64,000 nucleotides of DNA from Telmatactis stephensoni (lineage: Eukaryota > Cnidaria > Anthozoa > Actiniaria > Isophelliidae): positions 496,001-560,000 of the forward strand of contig JALIZF010001766.1 of NCBI GenBank assembly GCA_029948255.1, written 5' to 3'. This document shows positions 47,501 to 56,175 of the stretch, one piece after another (within the stretch, counting starts at the first letter, position 1; every line of letters begins with the position of its first letter). Below the pieces are notes generated by a model. The model saw only the letters and a program-made list of their open reading frames with translations. It did no database searches and was not told the DNA's origin. The translations under genes were made by a program, and so were the position numbers.

Positions 47501-48541
47501 GGCCATAGGCTCGTGATTTTCAAACTTTTTTCTCATGTTTCTCCCAACATCACAAGTGCTCTATTTCACCAATAGAGTCATAGAAAACTATCTTCTATTG
47601 CTTTTATGATATAGCAAGAGGTATTTTAAGATTATGATCAGATTGTGAAGGCTCGTGATTTTCAAACTTTTTCTCATGTTTCTCCCAACATCATGCGTGC
47701 TCTATTTCACCGGTAGAGTCATAGAAAATATCTTCTATTGCTTTTATAATTAAAATTTTAAAAAGTGCTAGTTGGAGGATGGCAAGACAAAAGTACATTA
47801 ACAATGGTTGCAATTTAAGCTTCATGTTCCCACCTCCCCCTGCACTATGGGGCTTAATACCAATAGGTGCATCCAGAATCAAATGGCATAAAATTTCTGA
47901 TTAGCACGTCATAAGATGCTTAAATACCCACAATTACTAGATCCAAAATTATAAATCTTTTCAGCATTAATTAAAGTCAAAATATAATTAAAATTTGCAT
48001 TCATTATACATTCCTTTCATTGTATTTTCCCTTCACTAAATGAAATGCTTTGAGAAACTTTTAAAATGAAACATCAACAAGACAGCTCTACTGACAATGC
48101 ATGGTGATTTTCAATAACATTTCCCCACAATTTCTCTAAACTTCAAACACCCAGAATCTATAAATAAATAATAGTTTCCTGTAAGTGAAAGACCCAACGA
48201 AAATGTCTAATCTGTTCTTTGCGGTATTATAATATAAATGACTTTTTCATCCAAACCTTACCTAGGTTGATTTTCAGCACTCCAAGACACCCATAGGAAT
48301 CGATTACTTTAGTATAATTTTTCTTGATTGTTTCTGTCTCAAGTTGAGCTGTAGATCAAAGAAGCATTAGAAAAAGATACTACGAGTCTTGTTTGTCACC
48401 TTAGTAAAGAGTCCACTTACAAAGTTGTGCGATTGCTCCACTTTCAAAGAGTAAAGTTTCCTCTCGGTTTTTGCACTCGAGTAGAATTGAGACTGGATCT
48501 CGGTCGGTTTTTGTGTAGCATATAAACGCTTTTCCAATCAT
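33078..48541 (-). CDS. SYNJ1: Synaptojanin (Sac1 plus inositol polyphosphate 5-phosphatase)
   Basis: Removes 4- and 5-phosphates from PI(4,5)P2 and related lipids during endocytic vesicle uncoating. Twenty-two exons give 1500 aa in frame: 48541-48421, 48348-48262, 47080-46810, 45892-45667, 44760-44677, 44580-44519, 44327-44231, 44028-43859, 42935-42854, 42314-42162, 41475-41307, 41078-40802, 40350-40210, 39643-39451, 39296-39138, 38357-38063, 37714-37609, 37371-37168, 35804-35726, 35634-35301, 34548-34169, 33890-33078. An in-frame stop precedes the ATG by 24 nt. Sac1 domain about 1-500, with the CX5R motif [10 protein letters not shown] (C383, R389). 5-phosphatase about 525-915: GTWNVNGG (534), WCGDFNYRI (723), [10 protein letters not shown] (798), SDHR (~896). 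RRM-like domain about 930-1000. Proline-rich SH3-binding tail to 1500. Oddities: an E5D13 run at 840-857 and a CRIB-like motif at 1240-1253. No NPF repeats were noticed. Family assignment is certain; the vertebrate paralogue split (SYNJ1 versus SYNJ2) may not apply. Confidence 0.96.
34815..34905 (+). repeat. tRNA-derived SINE or tRNA pseudogene
   Basis: A-box-like TAAGTTGGTACAGCG and B-box GGTTCAAACC (34868-34877) are spaced as in a tRNA. An anticodon-like stem TCGGA/TCCGA encloses CCGGCAA, and a T-arm CGTGG/CCACG is present. Position 33 is C rather than U and no proper acceptor stem was seen, so it is not a functional tRNA. A T run follows at about 34893. It lies in a synaptojanin intron. 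Confidence 0.65.
34972..35296. mobile_element. MITE with AGACGACTTT ends, diverged copy 2, abutting a splice donor
   Basis: The left end ctttcaaaaacggcgggttt and right end ctatttttaaagtcgtct match the inverted ends of 28003-28277. Internal 'gaggcctctgtagcctcgtt' matches as well. The right end stops 4 bases inside the intron from the donor of the synaptojanin exon ending at 35301, so GTAA is followed directly by the element terminus. Confidence 0.65.
35836..36844. mobile_element. 1009-bp fold-back transposon with 7-bp target duplication
   Basis: CAGGGGAAAATTACTAGG opens and CCTAGTAATTTTTCCCCTG closes the element. Almost the whole length folds on itself, with arms of about 480 bp around a hairpin near 36310-36375. 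Flanking ATCAAGA occurs at 35829-35835 and 36845-36851. The ends resemble hAT-type CAGGG termini. No transposase is present. The left end lies 31 bp from the acceptor of the synaptojanin exon starting at 35804. Confidence 0.88.
37031..37101. repeat. (ATT)n microsatellite plus C-rich G4-prone tract
   Basis: Seven ATT units are followed by cccctcccctcccttcccctcccc. The minus (transcribed) strand therefore has repeated GGGG runs able to form a G-quadruplex. It lies in a synaptojanin intron about 65 bp from the donor of the exon ending at 37168. Confidence 0.85.
38534..39079. repeat. (CTGA)n microsatellite, about 545 bp
   Basis: Roughly 130 near-perfect CTGA/GACT units grade into GATT at both edges, in the synaptojanin intron between exons 39296-39138 and 38357-38063. 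A 204-codon Ser-Gln-Ser-Val frame through it is a repeat artefact. Confidence 0.98.
40623..40649. repeat. (TTAA)n microsatellite
   Basis: Seven TTAA/AATT units in a synaptojanin intron. Confidence 0.9.
41180..41275 (+). repeat. CGTGCCGTGAC-iterated dispersed repeat, copy 3
   Basis: Reads 'gaaaacggcacagtcaccg', 'cacggaacggttatgg', then 'aatgttcttatagatat', then 'cactgacggtcact'. Same order and orientation as 28262-28360. Diverged. In a synaptojanin intron. Confidence 0.5.
41591..41668 (+). repeat. tRNA-derived SINE head
   Basis: A-box-like TTAGTTGGTGAGTGCG and B-box-like GAGTTCAATTCCC (41641) at tRNA-like spacing. No complete cloverleaf. Flanked by AGC and GAT simple repeats. Confidence 0.55.
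41840..42075 (+). repeat. GA-rich purine tract
   Basis: Irregular GAAG/GGAA-rich sequence in a synaptojanin intron. The minus-strand Ser/Phe-rich frame over it is not a gene. Confidence 0.8.
42690..42795 (-). repeat. CGTGCCGTGAC-iterated dispersed repeat, copy 4
   Basis: The clearest copy: 'caccgtgccgtgaccgtgtc', 'agtgccgtgttgtctac', a central 'acattcgaaattcctg', then 'ccgtaaccgtgccgtgact' and 'gtgcagtgccgttttc'. The two halves are rough mirrors. In a synaptojanin intron. Confidence 0.7.
42975..43050 (+). repeat. tRNA-like B-box fragment
   Basis: A pol III B-box-like GGGTTCGATTCC (43023) lies after a GC-rich stem-like stretch. Probably a SINE remnant; no intact tRNA. Confidence 0.4.
43121..43352. 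mobile_element. Fold-back element with ~90-bp arms
   Basis: The left arm (tattgatgtctgtgcgatgt ... aaggctctcaaacaat) is mirrored by the right arm (attgtttgagagcctt ... acatcgcacagacatcaata). Both contain a CGCGCGCG core. The two short plus-strand frames crossing it follow from the palindrome. In a synaptojanin intron. Confidence 0.85.
43566..43801 (-). mobile_element. tRNA-derived SINE, copy 1
   Basis: The minus strand starts GGCATGGTTGGCCGAGTGG (A box of a Ser/Leu-type tRNA) with a B box GGGTTCGAGTC. It continues into a body containing gttctccggttttcctccc and an atttaatgtagaggtag tail block. It matches 45309-45562 along its length. Confidence 0.75.
45309..45562 (-). mobile_element. tRNA-derived SINE, copy 2
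   Basis: Same order of blocks as 43566-43801: ggcatggttggccaag head, B-box-like GGTTCAAGTCC, 'aactgagtttgtttgatgtg' body, 'ccaggttctccggctt' and 'tttaatgtagataggtag' tail. It lies between synaptojanin exons 45892-45667 and 44760-44677. Confidence 0.75.
46377..46512. mobile_element. 136-bp palindromic MITE-like element
   Basis: CAGCAGTCAGATTGTTTTTG... mirrors ...CAAAAAACAATCTGACTGCTG over arms of about 65 bp with few mismatches. The centre is ggattattaatcc/ggattaataatcc. In a synaptojanin intron. No clear target duplication. Confidence 0.88.
46551..46795 (+). repeat. CTTC/CTTT polypyrimidine tract
   Basis: Degenerate CCTT and CTTT repeats, 245 bp, ending 15 bases from the donor of the synaptojanin exon 47080-46810. 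Frames on both strands are repeat artefacts. Confidence 0.9.
47509..47748. repeat. Direct duplication of a 100-bp segment
   Basis: 47509-47608 and 47650-47748 are about 90% alike ('ggctcgtgattttcaaactt', 'tctcatgtttctcccaacat', 'atagagtcatagaaaa', 'tatcttctattgctttta'), separated by 41 bp. In a synaptojanin intron. Confidence 0.88.
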
Positions 48542-48858
48542 CGTTGAAGAGGAAGAGATACCTTATGTGTAAATTTTAGTTAATTGGTAAATAAGTGTTG
48601 GAAATTGATTTTTTAGAGACAGGAAGACAGTGAACGTCACGTTCTGTTGCCTCCATTTTGGGTCAAATTGATCTTGTCTACACAGGAAGCCCAATAGAAT
48701 AACACAATGTCACAGCACATGGCATTTTTTATTATTTTCCTAAAAATGTCATGATAATGTAAACAGATCAAAAGTTTTTCTGTTTTTATATTATTATACC
48801 TGTATTCTCAGGCATTCTGTCTTCTAATTTTCAATTTTAGGTTTCCTGTGTGCTGAAA

Positions 48859-49095
48859 ATGGCCGATGTAAATTTCTTTGGAGTTTGGGAGGAGCAAATG
48901 TCAGGAATGTTGGACAAATGGACCGCGGAACACTTTTTCCTAATATTTATTCTGAACATTTACCTGAAATACATTTTACAAAGCTTTGAAAGGATACATA
49001 ACTTACAAGTGCTCGTAATCCAAAATCGTGTTCGTTTAATTTTTTCCGAACATTTCAAGTGTTTTATCCTTTTAAACGCCAGAACCGGCATATGA
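48859..49095 (+). CDS. Small hypothetical ORF, divergent from synaptojanin
   Basis: A 78-codon frame starting at an ATG in good context (aaaatggcc), 318 bp from the synaptojanin start on the opposite strand. A splice-acceptor-like 'ttttcaattttag' lies just upstream, so it could instead be part of an exon. One hydrophobic stretch (FFLIFILNIYLKYIL) is visible. No family is recognised. It may be chance. Confidence 0.15.
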   Translation: MADVNFFGVWEEQMSGMLDKWTAEHFFLIFILNIYLKYILQSFERIHNLQVLVIQNRVRLIFSEHFKCFILLNARTGI

Positions 49096-49626
49096 TATGC
49101 AAGTTTATTTTATGGAAGTTCCCTTTATAGTTTATCATAAAGATGTTTATTACATACCATTTCACGATTATTTGTGATTTGTTTTTGTGTCGTGGAAAAT
49201 GCAGAACTGTAAAACTTGTTCCCCAAAAAATTAGTAAGGGCATTGTAGTATATTCCGGTCCCTTGCATTTTTCACCTCGTTCTTTCCTGTTTTCAACTGT
49301 GCTCAAAAAATTTCAAAAAGATGATATCGACAAATCTGACGATAAAATAATAATAATATAGATAAATAAATAAAGGAATTCTCAGTAAAGATATTCCTTG
49401 GGATTCTGGTCAAGAAGCCCGCTAAATCTTGCAGATTTGCAGTCGGTTGAGCGGGATCACCATTCAGCTGATTCTCGTGGAAAGTACGTAATGTTTTCTT
49501 CGATTATTGTTTACGAGTTTGTACGACCTATGATTCGTCTTTGCAATTATTTTGTAAGTAATCAGATGGTGTAATAGTTATTTAGCTAATTCTGCTCTAA
49601 ACCAGATAGTTTGAAAACCATTTTTG

Positions 49627-50397
49627 CTACCCCCTCCGCTTCCAAACTAAAACGTTGTTTTTCTTTTGCTTTAATTTCCTAACGCGGTAAAAATACGCGT
49701 TTTCCAATTTGTCCGAATTGTTATGGATATGTAACCGTAGCCTCATTTTGGCGATAAAACCAATTAGCATTCTAAGTAATTTGCATGTCAACATATTTTT
49801 ATAATAAATCATTAGTGCGTAAACTGAGTCACTTTCATCGATTGTGCCTACTTCATGGAAGAGCTGTAGCTTTTCGATTTTAGTCGAAAGGCAAAAACTC
49901 TGCAAAATCTTACTGAGGAAGGTTAGCCGTTGCAAGTCCGAGAAAAGTTTGAGCAAAAAGTAACGGGAACGTACAACAGATAACGGTCGTGGTGGACTTT
50001 TCTCAGGTGGCTTTGTAACTGAATCGACGCCAAGCTGAGCACGTTGTGGAGAAAGGCAGTTCGATATACAAGAGACAAGAGTCTGGAAAACTTCGAGGAT
50101 TTTGCCGAACTCATCGATTGTCCGCGAATCTAAAAGCAAACTATTTGTGGAATTTGAAATTAACACCGGAAAAGTTTTTTCGATTTCTGAATTCATCCTT
50201 TGATATTTTATAATACTTCCATCAGAACTAAGGAAGCTTAACTTGTGTTCTTGCCAGGAAAAATTAGTCTTGGAAAGTGGGACTGACATAAGGAAGACAG
50301 TTGACCAACTAAGAAACGAGAGAGTAAAAGAGAACAAGAATTGAGGCACCATTTGACACAGTTGTTCACTTTTAGAGATCTGCATGCGCAAGATCAT
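49627..50397 (-). CDS. Intronless hypothetical, possibly secreted protein
   Basis: A 256-codon uninterrupted frame, the longest single-exon frame in the window outside recognised genes and repeats. Two plausible starts: M1 (50397) and M16 (50352). From M16 the sequence begins MVPQFLFSFTLSFLSWSTVF, a good signal-peptide or anchor profile. The rest is mostly predicted helix by eye, with few cysteines (a SCISNC pair, later single ones) and a basic C terminus. No family is recognised. It lies head to head with the GT17 gene (start 50673), 276 bp apart, which would allow a shared bidirectional promoter. It could be a lineage-restricted gene or a chance frame. Confidence 0.45.
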   Translation of the reverse strand: MILRMQISKSEQLCQMVPQFLFSFTLSFLSWSTVFLMSVPLSKTNFSWQEHKLSFLSSDGSIIKYQRMNSEIEKTFPVLISNSTNSLLLDSRTIDEFGKILEVFQTLVSCISNCLSPQRAQLGVDSVTKPPEKSPPRPLSVVRSRYFLLKLFSDLQRLTFLSKILQSFCLSTKIEKLQLFHEVGTIDESDSVYALMIYYKNMLTCKLLRMLIGFIAKMRLRLHIHNNSDKLENAYFYRVRKLKQKKNNVLVWKRRG

Positions 50398-50672
50398 TTA
50401 TTACGAGCGAATCGCAATCAATATGGTAATATTGTAACTACATCTCCTTATCAAATGAACAGTTACTTTTTTTGTTTGAAACATTCGATTTGATTCATCG
50501 AAATTGCTTTGGATAATATTGACAAATAAATATCGACTTCCAAAATATGAAAAACCACTGAAGGAACGGTGTCCGGTTGCTTTTCATTGTAATATATGCA
50601 TATACAGCCACAATTAACTTCCACATTTAAACTGTAATTCAAAGATCCAGTGTGACTTTCTGGACTGAGATC

Positions 50673-52420
50673 ATGAGAAGACTATTGCTGTTATGCTGTT
50701 TTCCATGCAGACGAATTTGTTCGCCAAAACGATTTATCGTGATTGTAACAGCCATCGTTTTGTTGACAATGATGAATTTAGTCAGAAAAACTGGAATGGA
50801 CTTACCACACCAAGGAAGTGGAGGAATGCTAGGAGTAAAGACAGGAAAGAGCAAAGGAAAGCAATATTGGAAGAGGCAAGTAAACATGTGATATTTCTTT
50901 TTCCTATTTAGGAAATAGGCCTCGATTTATAACTTTCGTTGAAAACTGATCCAGTGAACATGCAAATTTCTATTTGCCTGTCATTGTATCTTATTAACAT
51001 AGGCAAACTGGCTTGCCTGCTAGGTAGTTTACGTTGCAAGATTGAGCATATATATTTGCTTATTCTCAGTAAGCCTGAAGTGAAATGAAGCATTAATGAA
51101 TAGACATATATATTCTTTCTTTGTTTCTTCTACAGCATTAACAAAGGCTTTTCACACACCCGGCCCAAAGTAATAAAAGTGTCTCCACCTCGACCGATTT
51201 CGGACTTCATGCTAGAAAAAGATGACATCAGATGTCTAAAACAAGGGACACAAAGGATTGAAAACCGAAAATGCATTTGTAAGAAAGGATGGTTTGAAAA
51301 TTCTTGCAATGTTCCTGAATCTATTCAATTTTCAAGTGAAATTCACAAGGATTTCCTGGAATTTCGTTCCACTGCCCGACGTATAGTTTACGCTGCTCCT
51401 TTCAACCATGAGTTTGCAATGCTTGAAGCTGTTCTGAACGATTTGCATGATCTAGTTGATGTATTTATTATAATGGAGTCTCCGTACAGCGCTTTTGGAG
51501 TACGTAAACCGATGCGACTATTGCAACGACTTCATAGAGGTTACCTCAAACGGTTTCACTCTAAAATATTGTACCTGTACCTGGATCACTTTCCACGGTC
51601 TGGACGGAAAAAGGGCCATATTGCAGACTCGTACTTGAGATCCTATCTTGGTAAAAAAGGAATGCCTTATATCAGGAATCTCAATGATGATGATCTATTT
51701 CTGGTGTTCGACATGGATGAAATACCATCACGTGACTCGCTAATATTTCTTAAAGTCCACGATAAATACCCTGAGCCGTTCGGTTTTCGTTTCCGGTGGT
51801 CTGCTTTTGGATATTTCTGGAAGCATCGCCACTACAGCCAAGTGCCTGCTGGATGCACCATTGGGATGCTAAGGAAGGTTTTTCACGATGATTCAAATCT
51901 CGTGCGTGACGTTCATCATGGCGTCATACGAAATCGTCACCATGACTTCTTAGAGTATAGACGAACTACTTTGGTCCGTCCATGGTTTATAGGTGAGGTG
52001 GGTCACTTTGCTGGCTGGCACTGTTCAAGCTGTTTCGATTTGGAAGGGATACGAATCAAATTCATGTCGGCGCAGAACGCAGATTGGCCAAGATGGGGAA
52101 GCATCAAAGAAAAAATGAAACTTAAAAGCCTTAGAAAAATGGTTCGAGATGGTGTTTGGTTTGATGGGAGGGCTCTGAATAACAGAGCAAGAGCGAAAAT
52201 GGCAGATCCCGATAGCGATCAGTTCTACGCTCCTCCTTATATTTTAAAGAACCCAGAGAAATTCAAGTACTTGTTGGAAAACCCTTACCTTGGTGACGAG
52301 GACGAGAAGGAGGACGAGGAGAAAGATATGGATACCCAAAACACTGGGACCTGCTTTTCATTAGCAAAAACACTGTTATTTTGTACTCTGATGCAATCTG
52401 CTAAAGGAATTGTACAATAG
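50673..52420 (+). CDS. Beta-1,4-mannosyl-glycoprotein N-acetylglucosaminyltransferase-like (GT17)
   Basis: MGAT3 (GnT-III) family: adds bisecting GlcNAc to the core mannose of N-glycans in the Golgi. Two exons, 50673-50887 and 51136-52420, join in frame to 499 aa (TGT-ATG upstream; acceptor ttcttctacag; donor AT|GTGATA is weak). Type II membrane topology: a short basic N terminus, then an anchor around 19-36 (RFIVIVTAIVLLTMMNL). A Cys-rich CICKKGWFENSC segment matches the EGF-like stem of vertebrate MGAT3. The GT17 catalytic region follows, about residues 145-440, with ARRIVYAAPFNHEF, LDHFP.SGR, IADSYLR, DDLFLVFDMDEIPSRD (DxD-like), FAGWHCSSCF and SAQNADWPRWG. The C terminus is acidic (GDEDEKEDEEKD) then hydrophobic. 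Enzymatic bisecting activity outside vertebrates is not assured. An AT-rich 3' flank follows; no consensus AATAAA was spotted close by. Confidence 0.9.
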
Positions 52421-52809
52421 TGATATTTTGATAACATTTTTATATAAATTATGGAAATATGCCAATAATTTATACTAAACCAAAATTCGTTGCAGCAAAA
52501 ATTCAGAATATACTCCTCTTTTAAAAATATCACATCCATTCCTACTTTTGTTGCTGCTTCTGCTACGAAACTTGTTCAGTTTATTTTTGTTGTTGTTATT
52601 TGGTGCTGTTTTTGTTCGTTTGTTTCTTTATGTTTGTTCGTTCGTTTGTTTGTTCGTTTGTATTTTTATTATTGTTCTTTTTATTGTTAATTGCTAATGT
52701 TGTTTTTTGTTTCAGTATTTGATTTGTTGTTAATTGTTGTTGTTGTCTTTTGTTTGTTTGTTTGTTTTTTTCTTCCAGCTATTCTCGTACGCACTTTGGA
52801 ATACCAAAA

Positions 52810-53690
52810 GCTGACGCACTTTGAAATATGTTTACAGTCACCTTGGAACAAATTCAACAGGTTCCTAATCACCTTATTGTATTGATTGATGACTTCAATG
52901 CTCATGTCGATACTCTCTTCGGTATTTGCTTTTCACGATGGCTTGATTGTAATAATCTTTTTCAAATGATTAATGAACTCACACGCATTACTCAGTAGCT
53001 GTTCGATCTTGGACTTAATAATTACAAATGCTTGTTTGCTCAGTCGAGTACGGATAGCCCACCTTCAAATTGTCAATTGCAAATTGTGATCATAACTATA
53101 TTTTTGGGGCGGCAAGGAGGTACGAGTGGTATATTCTTAGATATCAGTAAAGCCTGTGATCGGGTATGGCATAAAGGTATAATGTTTAAACTTGTGGCTG
53201 TCGATATAAGGGATCCGTTTCTTAAGTGGTTTCGTAGTTATCTTGCAGATAGACGCCAGAGAGTATTAATTGACGGACAATGTTCTGAATGGGCCAATAT
53301 TTCTGCCCGGGTACCTCAAGGCTCGGTCTTAGGACCATTACTCTTTTTGATACACATTATTGAATGACATTGCTTGTTTTTTGGAATCGAAGTGCTTCTT
53401 ACATGCAGAAGATACATCCTTCTGATCTTGGAAACTGTTGATAACCCCTCACTCTCGGCAGCGAAGCTTAACGGTGACCTTGAATCTATCAATGTTTGGT
53501 CAAATAAACGGCAAGTATTAATGAATCCAAAGAAAATTAAATCAATAATATTTTCACTTAATAAAAAAAAACCCCGGCTCATCAAAACATATTCGTCTGG
53601 CAAAGGTATTGACGAGGTAGACAGCCACACCCACTTGGGCCTTCCTTTGTCGTCTAATGACATTAATATCACTTTCTGACACAGTTCCAT
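52810..53690 (+). pseudogene. Decayed LINE retrotransposon (endonuclease end plus reverse transcriptase)
   Basis: Plus-strand remains of a non-LTR element. An endonuclease C-terminal piece reads DDFNAHV ... LFQMINELTRIT at 52880-53000. After a gap, reverse transcriptase motifs are seen: FLDISKACDRVWHKG (53130), FRSYLADRRQRV, VPQGSVLGPLLFL (53310). The YADD box is ruined near 53390. A following segment resembles NPKKIKSIIF. Frames shift several times, so it is dead. The clade is jockey/CR1-like by motif style. It lies 390 bp past the glycosyltransferase stop. Confidence 0.85.
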
Positions 53691-54534
53691 CGAAAATATT
53701 CTCGCATACTGCTTGTAACATAAAAGGTCCAAAATGGAGCATGAGTTTATTGCAGCACTGATTTCATTTAATCAGCTCCGAATTCTTCGTTTTGTTTTTA
53801 ATTTGTCTGCATGCTTGTTCTGTTTGTCTGTCTCTCTGTTCATCAAGCCACGTGACCTAAAAATTATGATCAAAAATTATTTCAAAGTGCGTCAGCTTTT
53901 ATATATTTCAAAGTGAATCGATTTCTATTTCAATTAACGTACTTCAGTTATTTCAAAGTGAGTTCGGAACATATAGATTTTCGAATGTGGTCCGGAAAAA
54001 CCCGTATCCGGACCCGGGCCCGCGCGCGCGTCCAAAATGTGAATAAAATAATCAAAAAGAGTCCTTTGATAAGTACATGTTATTTGATGAATATCAAGGG
54101 ATCATAAATAAGAGTGGGAAACTTTTAATGGGGCGCGCGCCGTGATGATTCCCATCTGTGCTATTTTTAGTAACCGGATGCAGTTTAATTTTCGTCTTAC
54201 CCTACTCCCGTGCGTCGAAAAATTGAACGAGAGGAATTTCGCGATTTGAGCTTCATAAAATCACACAATCGATACCAAAATTATTCTAGATTCCACGAAA
54301 AAGCTATCTGATGTCCAATTAATAACATAAATAAAAAAATTATAAAAACAAACGAGTTTTTCTCATCTAAATGAGCGAAAATGTTTGAATAAACCTAAGC
54401 GCGCGCTCGATCGATGACGTGTAGCGCGCGCATTTCCGCTAAAATTTCTTTCAAAAACACAAAATCCTCGACATTTTTGCCTTGTTTCTCATCATAATCG
54501 TTCCTTTGCGATTTCTTTTCTCTCTCAGAAGAAA

Positions 54535-54862
54535 ATATTGATGCGTTTATAGAGGCACAAAAGAACCCAAGAACACAAAAGAAGACTGAGGTGGACACTA
54601 AGAAGCTAAGGTTTTGGACTTTATTTCACAAGCTCCGTACTACAAAGAGAGTCCAACTGAAGCACTACAACCAGAACGCTTGAACATTCTTGTCAAACAT
54701 TTTCTACTGGAAATTCGCAAATATAATGGATCTGAATACGAACCAAACACTCTAAAGTCTTACAGAAACTGCACTGGCCGATATTTGATAGGGAAAAACT
54801 ACCCAAAGCTCATCGAGAAGTGTTCAGACAAGCAAAGAGAAAATATAAAACGGCTTCGCTAA
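54535..54862 (+). pseudogene. Crypton-type tyrosine recombinase N-terminal fragment
   Basis: The first frame reads AFIEAQKNPRTQKKTEVDTKKLRF-like residues. After a one-frame shift near 54600 comes LNILVKHFLLEIRK, then YNGSEYEPNTLKSYRNCTGRYL. This order (EAQKNxxTKKKTE, then LxxFLxxIRKKDGSEYEPxTL) is typical of the N-terminal region of Crypton recombinases and their domesticated relatives such as QRICH1 and ZMYM proteins. The catalytic core is absent and the frame is broken, so it is a remnant. Confidence 0.7.
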
Positions 54863-54996
54863 GATGGGTTGGGGAAACAACCAAACGCACGAAAATGTTT
54901 GACAGAGGATTTTTCCAATAAAAATATGTTGGCGTCATGGTCTCTTTAGTAAAGCGTAATTTTTGACTAAAATGTGTAATAGTTATAGGATAATAT

Positions 54997-55086
54997 GGTT
55001 ATTTGATGTATTTTATGGAATACTGGTGAACATTTTACTCGAAATTTATATTCACCCGTATTCCATAGAAAACCATCAAATAACCA
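54997..55086. repeat. Inverted repeat, ~36-bp arms
   Basis: ggttatttgatg...ttatggaatactggtga mirrors tcacccgtattccatagaaa...catcaaataacc around a 20-nt loop. AT-rich, probably a MITE remnant. Confidence 0.8.
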
Positions 55087-55929
55087 CTAAATACAATAAA
55101 CTTTATTCAAGTGTCAATGTGTTTAGCCTAAAGACTAATTAGGGACACGATAAACTAAAGAATTAAAGAAATGATAAATAATATATAATTAGATGGTTAA
55201 AATAACTATATCATAAAATATATGTATATGTAGGATCAACTTCAAATCAACTTCAAATTAGGTTCCGCAATCACAAGTCTGCTATGTTAAATAACAAAAA
55301 GACTTGTGAAACTGCGAAACATCCATGATGTCTGTCTTTGATCGTGAGGAAGCTGCAGGTCATTGCTGGTTCGCACAACAGACAACTAGTTTACGCTCCA
55401 TAGGGCGTCTAATAGTATTAAACAAAAGACTTTCGAAATTTCAACTGGTACTGCGCATAGTATCTAAATGATATCACACGTGCGACATAAGCTTTTAGAA
55501 ATTAACAAGGACCCAGCAGCAGCAGCATCATCGTCTCTACAAAACCGGCTACACACGATCAAGTTCAGAGGAATCCGAGCAACCAGATTTATTCTGTAAG
55601 TATAGTGAAAGACCTTTCTGTTTATTGAGCACGAAATAAATTGTTGAATAAAATTAAACTTTTATTTAAAAAATCTAGAGGTAGATTTACATTCTAGCAA
55701 ACTAACCTGAGAGTACAAATCCAATAAATTTGATTTGCACTCACTCATAACAAGCTAGAATCTCTTATCAATAAGACCGATTATGGGAAATTTTCCTGTA
55801 TTCATCGAATTGTTTTGTCAATTGGATTAGTTAGATCAGTCGTAGTTAATTAAATAAGTAGAGGTTCCAACAAAAAACAAAAAACACGTCGAGAACCAAA
55901 CAGTGAAAAGTCTATTTTCTAAAACATAA
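55087..55929. other. No gene recognised
   Basis: AT-rich sequence without convincing frames or repeats beyond short simple tracts. Confidence 0.6.
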
Positions 55930-56175
55930 AGACGACTTTCAAAAATGGCGGGCTCATTGTTCAGGATAACAAGGCCAGAAAGGCCCCCAAAATCATTATG
56001 GCATCAAATGAGTCTAAGTATATCCTGTAAAATCCTGTGAAAATTGGTATTTCAAAAGGAAGAGGAACACGTCATCTTTGATAGCAATTGAAGTGTCGTC
56101 ACGCTTATTTTCTGGTAACAAGGCCTTTGTAGCCTCGTTCTCATTTAGCATGCCGCCATTTTTGAAAGTCGTCTA
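55930..56175. mobile_element. MITE with AGACGACTTTCAAAAATGGC ends, copy 3
   Basis: The ends AGACGACTTTCAAAAATGGC and GCCATTTTTGAAAGTCGTCT are a perfect pair over 20 bases. Interior blocks (ggccagaaaggcc, catcaaatgagtctaagtat, gcctcgttctcat) match 28003-28277. Length 246 bp. The best-preserved copy in the window. Confidence 0.88.

Noticed and set aside
33000..52420. Operon-like grouping of synaptojanin, the orphan ORF and GT17
   Set aside because: The genes differ in strand, have their own starts and introns, and no trans-splice leader site was seen.
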